Of a DNA stretch of 64,000 nucleotides, positions 23,933 through 36,893 are shown piece by piece. A program made the translations under genes and the position numbers. A model generated the notes under the pieces. It was not told the origin of the DNA. It did not search any database and saw only the letters and a list, made by a program, of their open reading frames with translations. Each line of letters begins with the position of its first letter. Within the stretch, counting starts at the first letter, position 1. Source of the DNA: Cubamyces lactineus (Eukaryota > Basidiomycota > Agaricomycetes > Polyporales > Polyporaceae); contig JACDTU010000013.1 in NCBI GenBank assembly GCA_022376465.1, positions 1,089,311-1,153,310 of the forward strand. Direction: 5' to 3'.

Positions 23933-26900
23933 ATGGACACCCTCTTCGGCAAACGGAAAAACAGGCCGCGCCAGGCCTCCATCATTGCTCAGGATGCTGC
24001 CGACCGCGGTCTTCGCCCTCTCTCGAGTGCTTCTGTCGCCACTACTCGTTCAGATGCTACCCGCAGCTCAAGACAGACTCCCTCTATCTCCCCATTCGAG
24101 CCTCACCATCATCACCTATCAAATCTATACAAGCACGCGCCCAACGAAGAGTTCTCCTTCCCCCGTCCCGAAAATGACGAGGAAATCGAGATGCTCTTCG
24201 AGAACATCATGCGCATGCGCGGTCTAGAGGATATTCCTCACCTCAGCATCGACCAGAAGTGGCACATCGTCTACAACGACGAACAGATGCGCTGGGTAGA
24301 CGAGCGCAGGAGAGAAGAACAGTCCCGCAAGCAGAACGAAACCGGTCAGGCTGCCGCCTTCATAGACGGTACACCAGAGTGGTACATCAAGAAGTTCATG
24401 GACAGAACCATCACTCCCAAGCAGGCTTCCAGCTTGCAGGTCTCTCTCCGAAGCAAAGAAATGAGGTGTGCACAGAGAGCCTGCCTATCGTATACACTTG
24501 CTTACAACCGTCCTTACTCAGCTGGTTCCGGCACTTTGTCGCCATGCAAGGAACATCTGTGCTTGGGCAGGCCTTACAGAACATCAGCCGTAAAGGCGTA
24601 CAGAGGTACGTTCGGCATAGCCACGCCGCCGGCCGTCGCCCGTCAAATCAGACGTCTCTCCTGCTGCTCTTCACTCGCGATGTTACCATGCTAGTCTTGT
24701 ATACGGGAGCTGGCATATGCTTGCAAAAGTGTAATAGTGCCGAAGCGCGAGGGAAAACTTGCAAGTGGCGGTGGTCGCTGGCTGCATTGGCTCGGTTCAA
24801 TCACAGTCAATATCTGTGCTGACTTCTGATCGCAGACGCAAGGATGACATCGAGCTAGAATACGAGATTGCGAAATGTCTGAAGCAGATTCTCAACCACC
24901 AGGCATGCTCCCTCGTGCACCCATACCCGAAGCTATACTGACTTCGCGTGCAGTTTGCCGCCAATGACGCGCTCAACCATCCTATGATCTTGACGCAAAT
25001 AGCGTCGGCTCTGAACACGCCTAATCTGCCTACTAGAAAGCTCCTGCTTGACCTCCTCTGCTTCTTAGAGTACTACAACGATGGCCAGTGTCACAACCTG
25101 GTCATTAGTGCCCTCGAGGCCCTCAGCTCCGCGAATAATGAAGCGGGGAATCCTTATGCATTCTGGTTCAAGTCCCTCGAGAGTGCCCTTGCGGGTAGAG
25201 GCAAGATGGGCACCCTTGTCGGTGCAAGCGACGAGGTCAAGCGACATGGCGGCGTCGATCCTTCCCTCAACGATTACACAGTACGTCTTGGGCTTCGGGG
25301 CGCTGCAGAGCCCGAAGTAGCTGACTCCTCCCTTAGCTCTCCAACATCATATTCATCAACGCTATCATGGTCAACATAGACGATGTGGACATCCGAGTAC
25401 ACCACCGCTCCCAAATGGACGCGGCGGGCTTGCAGCGCATCATCGCGCACTGTCGAACTTTCGGCGTCGCGGTCATCGACAAGCAGCTGCAAATCCTGCA
25501 GAACATGATTGACGATGACGAAGCCAAGATCAAGGAGCGAATTGACCAGGAGATTCTCCGAGACTTGGCCAACCCAGAAGACGTCTATAATGCACTTCGC
25601 GCCAAGACATCTGACACTAAAGCCAAGGATCACTTTTTGTCCATTTTGCAGCATATGCTGCTCATTCGCGAGGAAGGCCCGGCTCTCGCTCATTACTTCC
25701 AGCTTATTGACTCACTTGTTGCGGATGTCGTCCTCGACAAGAAACTCGTCGGTGCGGAGCAGCGTCTCGGGCACTCAGTCGAACGCATCATTGCCCACTT
25801 CAACGAAGCAGATCGTCACCAGCATCTCGAGGACGAGCTCGCGAAAGCGAACGCTGCGGCGCTTCGCTATCGACTAGAGAAGGAAGCGCTCGAGGAGGAA
25901 GTTGCGCAAGGCGAGGGTGGGCTGGTGGGCTCGCTCAAGAGCAAAGTTGCGCGGCTAGAAGAGAAGCTTGCTATCTCGCGCGAGAATACGCTCAAGTTGC
26001 AAGGCCAACTGGAGACGCAGAAGGCAGGCTACGAGGAGCAAATCGCGCAGCTCGAGGCTCAGATCATGGAGTTGTTCCGTATGCTCAAGGAGGTCAGCCG
26101 CGGCGTCGGCAAGATCATTGACCACGCCAACGCGGGTGGCATGGATCGCAAGACGCTCATTGAGACGCTTGAGAAACACTTCCAGCGCGACAAGACTATC
26201 AGCATCCTAGAGGGTCGGCGGAAGCCTGCGAATGGAGAGGGTGCAGAGGGGGAGACGGAGGGAGAGGATACGCCGAAGAAGGACGGGAGCCTGCGACGTC
26301 GTGCATTGCCGTCAACCCGGGGGAGGAAGGCTTCCAGGATGGCCCATATTTCGGAGGCACAGAACGGGCATACCTCTCAGTTTATGGACGCGGACGATGC
26401 TATCGAGCAGGAACAGATCCAGCAGCAGATTGTCGAGGGCGCTATGGTTTGTGTTGTAGGCATCTCTATCATTTGCTATATTGAACCCCCCTTCAGCAGA
26501 ATGCGATGCGCGACGGTGCGTCATCGAGTCCTCGCAGCATCCGGACGCCTTCCCGCCGCAATAAGAACCTTCCGCGGACACCCTTGGGCAGTGAGTGCAA
26601 TCCAGGTAATATATCTCTGCCAGATACTCAGCTTTTCTTCAGCGCACTTTGCTGGTGACAGCGACAGTCGCAGCGTGTCCATTGCCGATACGACGGATGA
26701 CTTTGACGGGGACAGTGAACTCCGGCGGTCGAATTCGACACGTAGTATCGTATCCAACCCCACCACGGAGGCAACCTCTGTCAGTTCTGGCCTCTCTCTG
26801 GACACGCATGCCAACGGCAAACCTATCCCTCCATCTTTGGACTCACCAGCTCAGCCTGGTTCGCTTGCGGAACAGTTGCGGAGACACCTAACAAAGAGAG

Positions 26901-29367
26901 GTCGTCCACCATCAGAACCCAGTCCTCTCAACTCACCTGTGCCAGAGGAGAATGTTCCGCCCATGCCTCCACCTCCGCCTCCACCTCCTCCGGGGTCTGC
27001 TGGTGCAGCACCTCCGCCGCCTCCGCCTCCGCCGCCTCCGCCTCCGCCTCCACCGCCACCGCCCCCGCCGCCAGGTATGCCAGGTATCAAGATTGGGGGT
27101 GGTCCTGCACCTCCACCGCCTCCTCCCCCACCGGGTCCTCCGCCGCCACCTCCTCCCCCTGGCGGAAAGAGCTTCCCGTCAACGCCTACCTCCGGACCGG
27201 GGTCGGCACGGACCTCGATGCTCGGTGCGAACATCTCGAACTTGCTCGCCGCGCGCAAGGACATCTCGATCACACCGAGCACGAAGATGAAGCAGCTACA
27301 ATGGGACAAGCTGCCGCCGCAGCAGGCGGAGCGGACGGTGTTCAAGGAGCCGTCGCGCGAGGCGGAGTGGGTGAAGAAGCTCCAGTCAGACGGTGTCTGG
27401 ATGGAGATGGAGGAGGACTTCAAGGCGAAGCAGTTGGTGATCAACTTGATGGGTGCGTGTGGTTTAACACTGAAAGCGGAGAGGTCTGGGCTGATGAGAG
27501 GGAAAATGAAGCCAAGCAGAAGCGGGCGGAGCTCAAGAGTGTCCTCGACCCGCAAACCAAGAAACGTGTCGGTAAGTCGAAATCGTTGCGAATACGATGC
27601 GAGCGAATGTTTATACATGTTGCTCCGCAGAGATTCTCATTCAGACTGTCAAGAAGTTCCAACCCGAGGAGCTCGCCATCCGTATTCGCGACTTCGACCA
27701 AGAGGTCTGCACGCAGTTGTTCCTCAGAGAGCTGAAGCCCGTATTGCCAAATCCGGAACAGGTACGTGCCGGAATGCAGACTGCCTGTAGTATGAGTTCT
27801 TTCTGACAGTGCGGTGCAGGTTGGGAAGCTAAACGTGTACCGCAACGCCGACCCCGAAGAGCTCGCTGGGCTGCACCCCTCAGATCGTTTGATGGTGCAG
27901 CTTATCAAGATCGACCGTCTTGGTCCTCGTATCGAAAGCATGCTGTACAAGTGCCTGTTCGATGAGACGTGGTCACTGCTCGACGATGTGCGTTTTCCTC
28001 CTTGTCCCCATGGGGGTTTGATGATGTTGACGCCGGTATGCAGAGCGCCCGCAAACTGTCGGAGGCAGGTAAAGCTCTGCTTGACGCGAAGCACTTCAAA
28101 GAGCTGCTCAGTGTACGCTTCAGTCCAGATAGATATGAGTAAAGAACTGATTTGTGCCCTATAGTTGATCCTTCTGATTGGTAACTACATGAACGGTACT
28201 GGTGTCAAGGGAGGCGCGTTCGGTTTCCGAGTCAGTAGTATCAACAAGGTAATTTCTCCAAATTGCTATCTACGACGGAATATCCTCAACATCTCTGTGT
28301 AGCTTGTCGACACAAAGTCGTTACACAACACGACCCTGCTCCATTTCCTGGAACGGACAGTAGCGAAGCACTTCCCCGACATGGAAGGTTTCCTGGACGA
28401 GCTCGCGGCACCTGCAGAGGCCTATCGAGGTATGTAGATGCTTCGACACAGTGGACGCATGATTGACCCTGGCTCTAGTGAACTTGCAGGAAGTCAGGAA
28501 GAGTCTCGGCGAGCTCCGCGAAGGTCTCAAGGCTATCCGCAAGGAACTGACCGACCATTTCTCGGATATGGAGCTGCATGACAAATTTGCGAAGCAGATG
28601 TGGCAGTTTATTGGCCGCGCGACCTCGCAGCTGGAGGATCTGGTAGACGACGTCAACCATGCTGACTCTACATTTGCCGAGGTGGTCAAATATTACGGAG
28701 AAGACGACAAGAATATGAACTCCGCAGAGTTCTACGGTATCTTCAAGACTTTTGTTACGTCTTACAAGGTTCGTGTGCATGTGTATATTCTCTTCATGTA
28801 CTAACCTGGCCCTAATGCTTGCAGAAATGCCGAGCGGAGAACATGGCCATGGCTGAGGAGCGCATGGCGGTGGAGAAACGTCGGCAGGCCGCAGAGGCGG
28901 CGAAGGCGAATAAGCTCAAGGCCGCCGAGAACCCCGAGCAAACAGAAGAGGACAATGCGGCGCTCGACAATCTGCTGGAGAAGCTGCGCAACGGCGACAG
29001 CGTCGGTCGCAAAGCGCGGCGGTCACGGAAGAGCACAGCGCCACGCGCACCCGCCACGCCGCTCACCCTCAATACCGACGTGCTGCTGTCTGCCAAGTCC
29101 GGCGACGACACCGTCGACATCGCCCGAGACATGCTTGCGAAGCTCAAGGCGGACGGCTTTGATGCTCTCACACCCTCGACACCCACCGCGAGTAGCATGC
29201 GGAGAACACGGCGGAGGAGGGATACCGAAGGCGTGGCCGCGCTTGCGGCGCTGGGGGAGAGCATGGTCTCGCCAGGCGGGTCCTTGCGAGACGAGTCGGA
29301 TACCACACCAGGAACTCCGCCCGCGGCGGCGTTGGACTCGATAGAGGAGCATCCCAGCAGTAGTTAG
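23933..29367 (+). CDS. diaphanous-related formin (Bni1/SepA type)
   Basis: It starts at the ATG 23933 (MDTLFGKRKNRPRQ); TAG at 29365-29367. Domain order: a GTPase-binding/FH3 region (FSFPRPENDEEIEMLFENIM to DQKWHIVYNDEQMRW, then FRHFVAMQGTSVLGQAL and LLCFLEYYNDGQCHNLV); a coiled coil (about 25830-26180, EKEALEEEVAQGEGG...ISRENTLKLQGQLE); an FH1 with very long proline runs (about 26960-27170); an FH2 (from MKQLQWDKLPP at about 27290 to about 28790, including LETFKRD-like and NYMNG motifs); and a C-terminal autoregulatory DAD (ARDMLAKLKADGF at 29122-29160, then the basic RRTRRRR at about 29200-29220). It nucleates unbranched actin cables and the cytokinetic ring downstream of Rho GTPases, in hyphal tip growth and septation. 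It is a full-length, apparently autoinhibited formin with many introns. Confidence 0.95.
26960..27175 (+). repeat. CCN/CCG triplet tract encoding the formin FH1 polyproline
   Basis: A nearly uninterrupted run of proline codons (CCT/CCG/CCA) with a few Gly/Ala breaks. It is a low-complexity tract whose length is likely to vary between strains. The complementary strand gives a spurious poly-glycine ORF. Confidence 0.85.
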
Positions 29368-29601
29368 TTGTATTGGCTTGTACACCCCGGAACACCATCA
29401 CCCACCCATCTCTCGTTTCGCCCCGCTTGCATAGTTGTATACCCGTGTCACTCATATATAGCCTACTCTGCTCTCCGCATCGCTAGCTAGTTTTCTTGAC
29501 TTTTATTACCCTACATGATGTATTTTCATTCGCACGCTCGTTGGACACGGCTTTCGAACCATGCCATGACGGTTTTCTTGCGGGACTGCAGAGATGCTAG
29601 A

Positions 29602-32600
29602 TTAGAGCTTCGAGCTGCCACGCTTTTCGAGCCATTGTGTGAGCTCCGCGGTGGAACGCTGGGAGGCTTTTGTTCAGACAAATTGTGGCGTAGGACATCA
29701 TAAACTCTTACCTTAACCCACGCTGCGCGCGATTTGATAGTGTCGAGGGTCTGCTTGAGTGCCATGTCGAACTTCGAAGTATCCTTATCCTGTGATGAAA
29801 CCTGGTCAGGGAGCGCATTGCACCGAGTAGGTGGCGAACTCACCTTGAAGAAGGCAGCGGTCTCCTCATAGTCCTTGTCCGAAGAAAGACCACCGAAGGA
29901 AAGCTGCATAACGATTCTCACTCAGTCAAGGACAACCCCTCGTCCTCGAGGCTACGTACCTCAGTCCAGCGGATGAGCCCGAAGTTACCGGCGTAACGTT
30001 TTTCAAACTGGGTGTACCGTCTCTTCAGCAGACATTCACACGATGATCAGTCCATGTCACGCACGGCAGCAAAGTTCTCCTTGAACTTGTTGGCCAGGAA
30101 CCGCCTGGTGACGGGGTTGTTCATCAGCCCGCCGGCGTAGTAGAACGTGTCTTGGTCGCGCGCCTCGGTCATGATAAACTTCCATGTGTCCTCGGCGAGG
30201 TTCAGGTCCTTGCTCCGGCCCATCGCGCGCATGGCGGCGAGGCCCTGCGAGGGCGTCTTGGCCTTTGAGGCGATGCGCTTGACGGCTTCCCATTCGGGCT
30301 GGCCGCCTTCTTGGACGCCCTGGGAGTACGTGTGGTGAGCAAGCTGAGAGCTGGGAGGAATAGGTGTGGAGGACGTACAATCCGGAAGACGATGTTGATC
30401 AGGTCACCGGGGATCTGGGAGTCGTCCCCGGTCTTGACGAAGTAGTCGAACCGCTTCTTCAGCTCTTCGACGACCCTACAGCCGAAGTGAGCCCGTCAAC
30501 GAAGTAATGGGGTTTATATCGGATTGAGTCATACCAAGGATCACCAGCTGAAGCCGCCTGCTCGATAGCAGTCGTCCGGAGCTGCACAACATCGTGCGCG
30601 TCGTCCGTCTTGTACTCGAACCCGTGTTGCTTAACAATGGGTACGAACAGTTCCTGCACGCGTACGTTAGTACGAGGGTTACGAAAATAAGCTGCGATGT
30701 ATACTGACCCTCCGCAATACGTTCAGCTGCTCGACAACATGCTCATTCTCCCACCACGTGGAGACTATGGCGGTGAGGTTGGTGGCAATAGCGTCCCACA
30801 CGAGGTCTGTGTATGTACGCTATGAGTGACCGCGTGATTCGTCATAGTAGGCAGACTACTCGCATTCTTTCTCGTTGTGCAAAGCGCTGATGAGCTCCAG
30901 GGCGCTGCTGACGGTGGTGTATCCCGCTTTTGATAGCGCAAGCGCATCGCAGACGAGGCCGATGCGGTCCTGCAACGAGAAGGGAGAGTCGGGCGCGGCT
31001 GCCTGCTGCCCGAGCTTCGCCACGCGATCCGGGGAGTACTGAACGGCATCTACAGATCACATCAGAATCCATCTACGAGATCGTAGACCGTCCAAGCGTA
31101 CAGAAACCAGTCGTGTCGGCGTTCAGTTTGAATGGCTTGCTGGTGTCCAGGGGGATGAACTTCTCGCGTTCGTCCAACAAGATGTCCTTGTTCAAGATGG
31201 GTTTGCCGCTGGCATCCACTGTGAGCAGGTTCAAAGGAACAGTCCTGGGCGTAAACAGGTGAGCGCGGTCATAGCACGGATAGCCAAATAGGCCAACCAG
31301 ATTGTCTCGTTGTCCTTAGGGTCTGCAGGGCCAGTCTCAAGGAAGCGGTCCTGTCTGACGAGGATACCACCTTCTTTCTCGGTGACGGTGATGACGGGGT
31401 AACCCATCTGCGATACGAATTTTGAACATCACGCATCTGTCAGTGTGGCAAAGCCGACGTACCTTCTTGACCCAGTTGTCCATCATCTTTGGGATGTCGA
31501 GGCCTGATATGATTCATATAGCGATTGTGGCGGGTGACCAGAAAGACGACGGGGCTTACCTGTTGCGGTTTGGATGCCCTCCCAGAGATCTTTTGTTACG
31601 CTGTTCTTGTACATGTGCTTCTTGAGATAGATTGAGACTCCCTTGAGGAACCGATCTTCGCCGACGTAGCTAGCCAGCATCCGGAGTACTGTAGACCATG
31701 GGTCAATGGAAGTGTGGCCACACATTATGTGCATCGCCTACCAGATGCCGCCTTCGCATAGGATAAATGATCGAAAATCTGCAAGTAGACGGGATCCCTA
31801 TGTGGATATTACGGTCAGGTATCGTGACAGGGAGGCCTACCTGGTTGATCATGTTGGCATCGGGACATTCGACCTCGATAGGATGCGAGGAGAGTTTAGC
31901 ATCCAACGCGCGAGCCCGGAAGAAGCTGCCGCCGAGGAACTCGGCGTCCAGCTTCCATTCAGGGAACACTCTGCAGAACGGTCAGAAAAGTACGAGGTGT
32001 CTTGGGTGGGGTCTTACTTGTCTGTTGGAAGGGATGAGTGGCTGACCGCTTCAGGGGGGTAGGTGTCACTTACCGAGGATGATCTTCTCGCCCATCTGAA
32101 GTACTCGTCAGAGACGTGATTCGTAGAACGGTATTTGTGTGCTCACAAGTGTTGCAAAGCCTGGAACGCGGAAGGTGTGAGCTGTGGATCGACGAACAGC
32201 GGTTGAAATTTCCTACCTTCATTCAAGTACAGGTTATCCCACCACTCCATGGTCGTGATGTTACCGAACCTTCATCTCACGCTTAGGCCCTAAACCATGA
32301 TGCACCGAGATGAAAATCGACTGACCACATGTGTGCGACCTCGTGGCTTTGTGTAGCGGCAACATTCTGCTTGTACTTGGTGTCTGCCGTTTTGGGATCC
32401 AACAGGAACGCTTGCGTCCGACCGGTGATCAGACCCTATTATTGTCTTGTGAGTACGGGCCGTCACGGGTTGTGGTTATACCTACCCAGTTCTCCATAGC
32501 ACCTATTCTCGCAGAGATCTCGTTCAGTCTCACGCCAGGCGGAGATTTCCAATGATCATACGTACCTGAGTCAAAGTCGCTTGCCTACGCCGATGTCAAT

Positions 32601-34006
32601 ATTGATATATGGAAACTGACCATTCGGCGAAACTTACCACCAAGGTGTCCAGCTTGGGAAGAGGGTACTCGATATCGAAGACCTCCTCGTACAGCGGGAG
32701 GACCATGCGCTTGATGTCCAGAGCAAACTGAGCCTGGGAGATGACGTCCGCGGTCGCTGCACATCACACGATCAGTATGTTTCCTCACTGCAGACATACG
32801 GGAGACAACGAACCGTAAATTCGCAGCGGCCGAACCTTACCGCTAAGTGGGCTCTTATACGAGCTCTCGAGGTATTCGAAGGGTCCGACGGCATATGCGA
32901 CAAGGTATGTCGACACCTATAGGTTCGTCTCAGCATCATTGAAGTCTAGATTCCGTAGAGACACCGACCGGAGGCGTCGTCTCGAAGCGCGTGATCTTCC
33001 ACTGGTCTGGGTTAGGCAGCGACGAGAGCTTCTGGGTAATCCAGGGCTCGTTGTCGGTACTACCAGGCTTGTATACTTGTTCTGAGATGGCGGGCATGTT
33101 GCTCAGGTTGACCTGGTCCGCCCGAGACACAAGCGTGACAGAGAAAGTCGCCTTCAGGAGGGGCTCGTCCCAGCACGGGAAAGCCCTCCTAGCAGCTGTT
33201 GGCTGTTGGATACTAAGTACACTGGCATGGAATTTGATATCGATGTCACTACCTCAAACTGAGTAAGGGTATACTTGAGTTCGCCGTCCTTACCGCCGGA
33301 TGAACGGTAGTAGCCGAGCATGTCGCCGGTCAGCTCGCCCTTGTAGGAGACCGAGAGCCGGGCCTTCGCGTTGGCTGGCAAGGGCTTGGCAAACGAGAAG
33401 ATGCCACGCTCATTCTCGGTGTCGAAGTCCCTGGAAGACGCGGTCTGGACGTCTTGGAGGGACTCCGAGCGGAGGGTGACTTCGCCCAAGTCGAGCTTGG
33501 CGGAGTTGAGGACGATGCTCGACGTCTCTTTGTTCACCTGGAGGCTACACGAATACGATATTAGCTACAAGCATCCTCGTAATTTGTTCGTTGAGGACCC
33601 ACTCGATGTGAACGATGCCCTCGAAGGTGTTATTGTCGAGGTCGGTCAAGACGGTGAGGTCATAGTGGGTAGGTTTGACGTCGGTTGGCAGGCGGTAGTC
33701 CTGCTGAGCGGACGGAGACGCGCTGGCAGACATGGTGAGCGGCGATGCGGCTATAGAACAGTGTCGTGTCTGTAGGACGGATGGTGGGCTGCGCTGCTGT
33801 TTCTGGCGTTCTGATCGTCGCTGGGACGTGCGAGTGTGTGCCTGGGGGAGGACAGACTGGGAGAGATAGCGGGAGATGGCGCGGATTGAGGGAGATGATC
33901 TGCCGAGGAGAAAGCTGGGACAACAGCTGGAGCGGAGCAGGACACGGGAGGTCATCCGGAATCTGGAGATCAGCCTCGATGGGAAACTGCGCGCTGGTGA
34001 ATGCAC
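29602..34006 (-). CDS. M1 zinc aminopeptidase (Ape2/Aap1, puromycin-sensitive type)
   Basis: The last exon ends TQWLEKRGSSKL with TAA at 29602-29604. The conserved body begins QDYRLPTDVKPTHYDLTV near 33700, continues through PDQWKITRFETTPPVSTYL and the exopeptidase motif GAMENWG (about 32480-32500), to the zinc site [26 protein letters not shown] (H-E-x-x-H with the third ligand Glu in NEGF, about 32215-32345). It ends with the ERAP1-like helical C-terminal domain. It removes N-terminal residues from peptides. The longest frame starts at 34006 and adds about 91 residues rich in Arg/Ser/Leu (MTSRVLLRSSCCPSFLLGRS...), resembling a mitochondrial presequence. An internal ATG at 33733 (MSASASP) would give a cytosolic form. 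About 15 or more introns. Confidence 0.93.
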
Positions 34007-34409
34007 TCTGGGTGTAGGTGTCTATGTACGCGACGGCCCGGCTACTCTCTTCATCCTCCCCGAACGCTCATCAATCTACAGATCCTGTTCACTCGCGGGA
34101 AGCTTGAGCTCATGTACGCAAAGTTTACACATGCGAACTCAATCTGTTTGCGGTAGCATGACAGTGCAAAGATGATGGTTATAGCGAATGACATGGACAT
34201 TCCTCGAGATAACCGCGCGAGACCCATGAGAGCCACAAGAATGTAAGGTAATGTATACAACAACGCGGGCACTATGCAGAGGTATACGTTAAGCCAATAA
34301 TGTACACGAACCCATGTAGTCAATCGCCCGCCGAACGAACATAGAAAGTGTAGTGTAGTGTAGGTCTGTGCGCGCCCGATGCGCAACGTCTAAGTAGCTA
34401 CCTGCCTCC
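34007..34409. other. intergenic between Met30-like 3' end and aminopeptidase promoter
   Basis: 403 bases; both flanking genes read leftward. It is presumed to hold the aminopeptidase promoter and the Met30-like 3' region reads into the left part. No gene is seen. Confidence 0.35.
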
Positions 34410-36893
34410 TCATCCGCTGAAGCTCCATACGCGAACATCTCCGTCGTCGCTCCCTGACACAATCTTGTCTTCCCCGAGCGCTAGGCACGTCACCGCGCCC
34501 CGGTGCCCGACGAGGGTCGCAGTGCAGTTGCCCTCCTCGCGTGACCACACCTATCGAGACCAATGTCAGCACCCCGATCGATACCATGTAGACATAAACA
34601 GCAAGGTGCGCTATCGCTCGACGTACCTTGATCGTCCGGTCGTGGCTGCCGCTCACCAGCCGGAGCTTGTCGCTCGCGACGGCCCACACGCCCTCGATGT
34701 GTCCAAACAGCGTCCGCTGCGCCTTGCCCGTCTCAATGTCCCATATCTTGATCGTGTTGTCCAGGCTGCCAGAGATGAGCACTGGCTTCTGCCGCTTTGC
34801 GGGCGAGCCGGGCACCACGGACCCGCGCTCCTGCGCTGGCGTGCGCCGAGATAGGATGGGCGAGGACGTCGGGTACGGCTGGGGCGAGAGCGACCCATCA
34901 CGCGAGGCTGGCGAGGTGGAGCGAGCGGAGGAGTCTGAAGCTTCCTCGCGATCCTCGTCGACGAGAAGGAGCTTGAGACTCTGAACCTGTCCAACGTGGC
35001 CCCTGAACTGGCGCACACACGTCCGGAGGGAGAGGTCCCATAGGCGGATGGTGCCGTCATCGGACGCCGAGAAGAGCATCTTGCCCGGGTCGATCTGGGG
35101 CGCAGAAGATCCATTCTCTATCGCTGCGGGGGGTGCGGTCCCACACCCGGAAACCGACGAGCCCGTCGAATCCCAGAGCTGCACGGCATTCACCCAATCG
35201 CAGTGGCCTCGCAGCGTGAAGCACTCTCCGGTGCGGAAGTTCCAGACCTTGACGGTGGTGTCGACGGAGCCCGAGGCCAGGACGTTCGAGTCAAAGTTGA
35301 GGCACACGACGCCTTCGGTGTGGCCCTCGAGGATCTTCACACATTGCCCGGTGCGCCAGTTCCAGACGCGCATCGTATGGTCCATGCTGCCGGTGATCAG
35401 TTTCGCGGCGTCAAACTGCAGCGCACGGATCGCGCGGGTGTGACCGACGAGCGAGTGCACTTCTGCGCCCGTCTCCAGGTTCCACACTCGCGCAGTACGA
35501 TCGTACGAGCCCGTGATGAGAACGGGGAAGGACGGGTGTGCGAGGGTCTCGGAGAATTGCAGACACATCACGCCGTCGGTGTGCCCCTTCAGCGTACGTA
35601 CTGTGCAGCGGCCGCGGCGCCAATTACGCTCGATGGTCAGACGTTCGCAGTAAACGTCCTTCCATGGTCGTGTCTTCAGGTCCGCCGCTGGCAGCTCGGA
35701 AGAGCTAGGTACAATCAGGGGATTCGACGGATATGAGGAGGGTGGGACAGTGCGAGACGGCGGATCGATGGAGGGTGATGCTGCTCGTGATTGCTCGTCT
35801 AGTCGCTGTCGTTTGACAATATGAGAAGCTGCGCCAGACGGACCAGGCTCTGCATCATGGCGTCGCTTCATACGCGACTGACTTGGGGCATGCGGGGCGG
35901 GAAGATGGGGAGAAGGAGAAGGGGATGCGGGGAGAGGCACAGCGCGACGCTTCTCGAGAATGGGAAGACCCCAGCCGCACTTAAGGCACTTCTGTCCAAT
36001 GTGCTGCTCGCATATACCGCGCCACAGGATATCATCATCGGCGAGGCTCTTCCACTGGCGGGAGACCTGCGCAGCGCGACAAAGAGAGGTGGCGTCGAGG
36101 TAGCCGAGAATCTTGAGCGAGACCTCGCGCGGGAGGATAGTGAAGGGATCGATACGGATGAGCTGCGCGAGTTGTTCGGTGAGAAGGGAGAGCTGGGAGA
36201 AGCAGCACATGGTGAGGAGGCCCTGAAGGATGAGAGCGCGCCGGGGATGGGGCGAGGACGAGAAGCTGGACCATATCGCGCTGACCGCTTCACGCTCGGC
36301 AACGGGGAGCGCATCGAGGGCCTGCAGAGATGCGGAGGTAAAGATGAGAGGTCAGTATGGAGCGTTCACGAGTGTTTTACGTGTAAAAGACGCGAGGAGA
36401 GGGACGCCGAGGTCATCGGGACGGACCCGGATTGCGACATCTCGCGGGTCGCTTCAGCGAGCACCCACAATCGTATCGCAGGCGCGAAAACCGGCGCACG
36501 GACTTTCCCGTCTGTCGTTCATCAGATAAGCAGTGTAGAGATACTGACCTGCTGGAGCTTGAGGTTGGTGCCCTCGTCCGCCATACGCTGGTGCCTAACG
36601 CAGAGCTTGCGCGCCGGTGGCTGGGAAGGTACCTCCGCGTCCTTGCTCGAACTCGCGACGGCGGACGCGGTTGTTTGCGCTTGCTGCTGCAACGGAGGAG
36701 ACGACTGTCGCGGAGAGTTGGGCGCAGAGTCTGGGACGATGATGGGGGTGTCGAAGGTGGTGACAGGAGGAGGGGACTGGCGGGAGGGACTGGGGGAGCG
36801 AGAGCAGGACTTGTCGCTTGCTAATCTGGGAGCGGGGAGGGTGTCGCAGACGTAGGCCGCATTGCTGCTGCTTTGGAGCAACTGCGCGGACAT
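34410..36893 (-). CDS. MET30: Met30/SCON2-like F-box WD40 protein (SCF substrate receptor)
   Basis: It starts at CAT 36891-36893 (MSAQLLQSSSNAAYVCDT) and ends VRVWSFSG with TGA at 34410-34412. A disordered Ser/Pro N terminus is followed by LILQGLLTMCCFSQLSLL and an F-box (FTILPREVSLKILGYLDATS, CRAAQVSRQWKSLADDD, about 36020-36150). Next come CEQHIGQKCLKCGWGLP, a nuclear-type basic linker, the signature RPWKDVYCERLTIERNWRRG (about 35610-35680), and seven to eight WD40 repeats (GHTDGVMCLQF, GHTRAIRALQF, GHTEGVVCLNF, GHCDWVNAVQL, GHVGQVQSLKL, GHIEGVWAVAS, GHRGAVTCLAL). The cysteine-rich stretch and RPWKDVY segment are specific to Met30/SconB/SCON2, the receptor that ubiquitinates the sulfur-assimilation activator and links sulfur metabolism and cadmium stress to the cell cycle. 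A long Ser/Pro insert splits two WD repeats. Confidence 0.92.

Noticed and set aside
26851..27618. Minus-strand glycine-rich ORF of 255 residues
   Set aside because: It is the antisense shadow of the formin polyproline FH1 and start of FH2.
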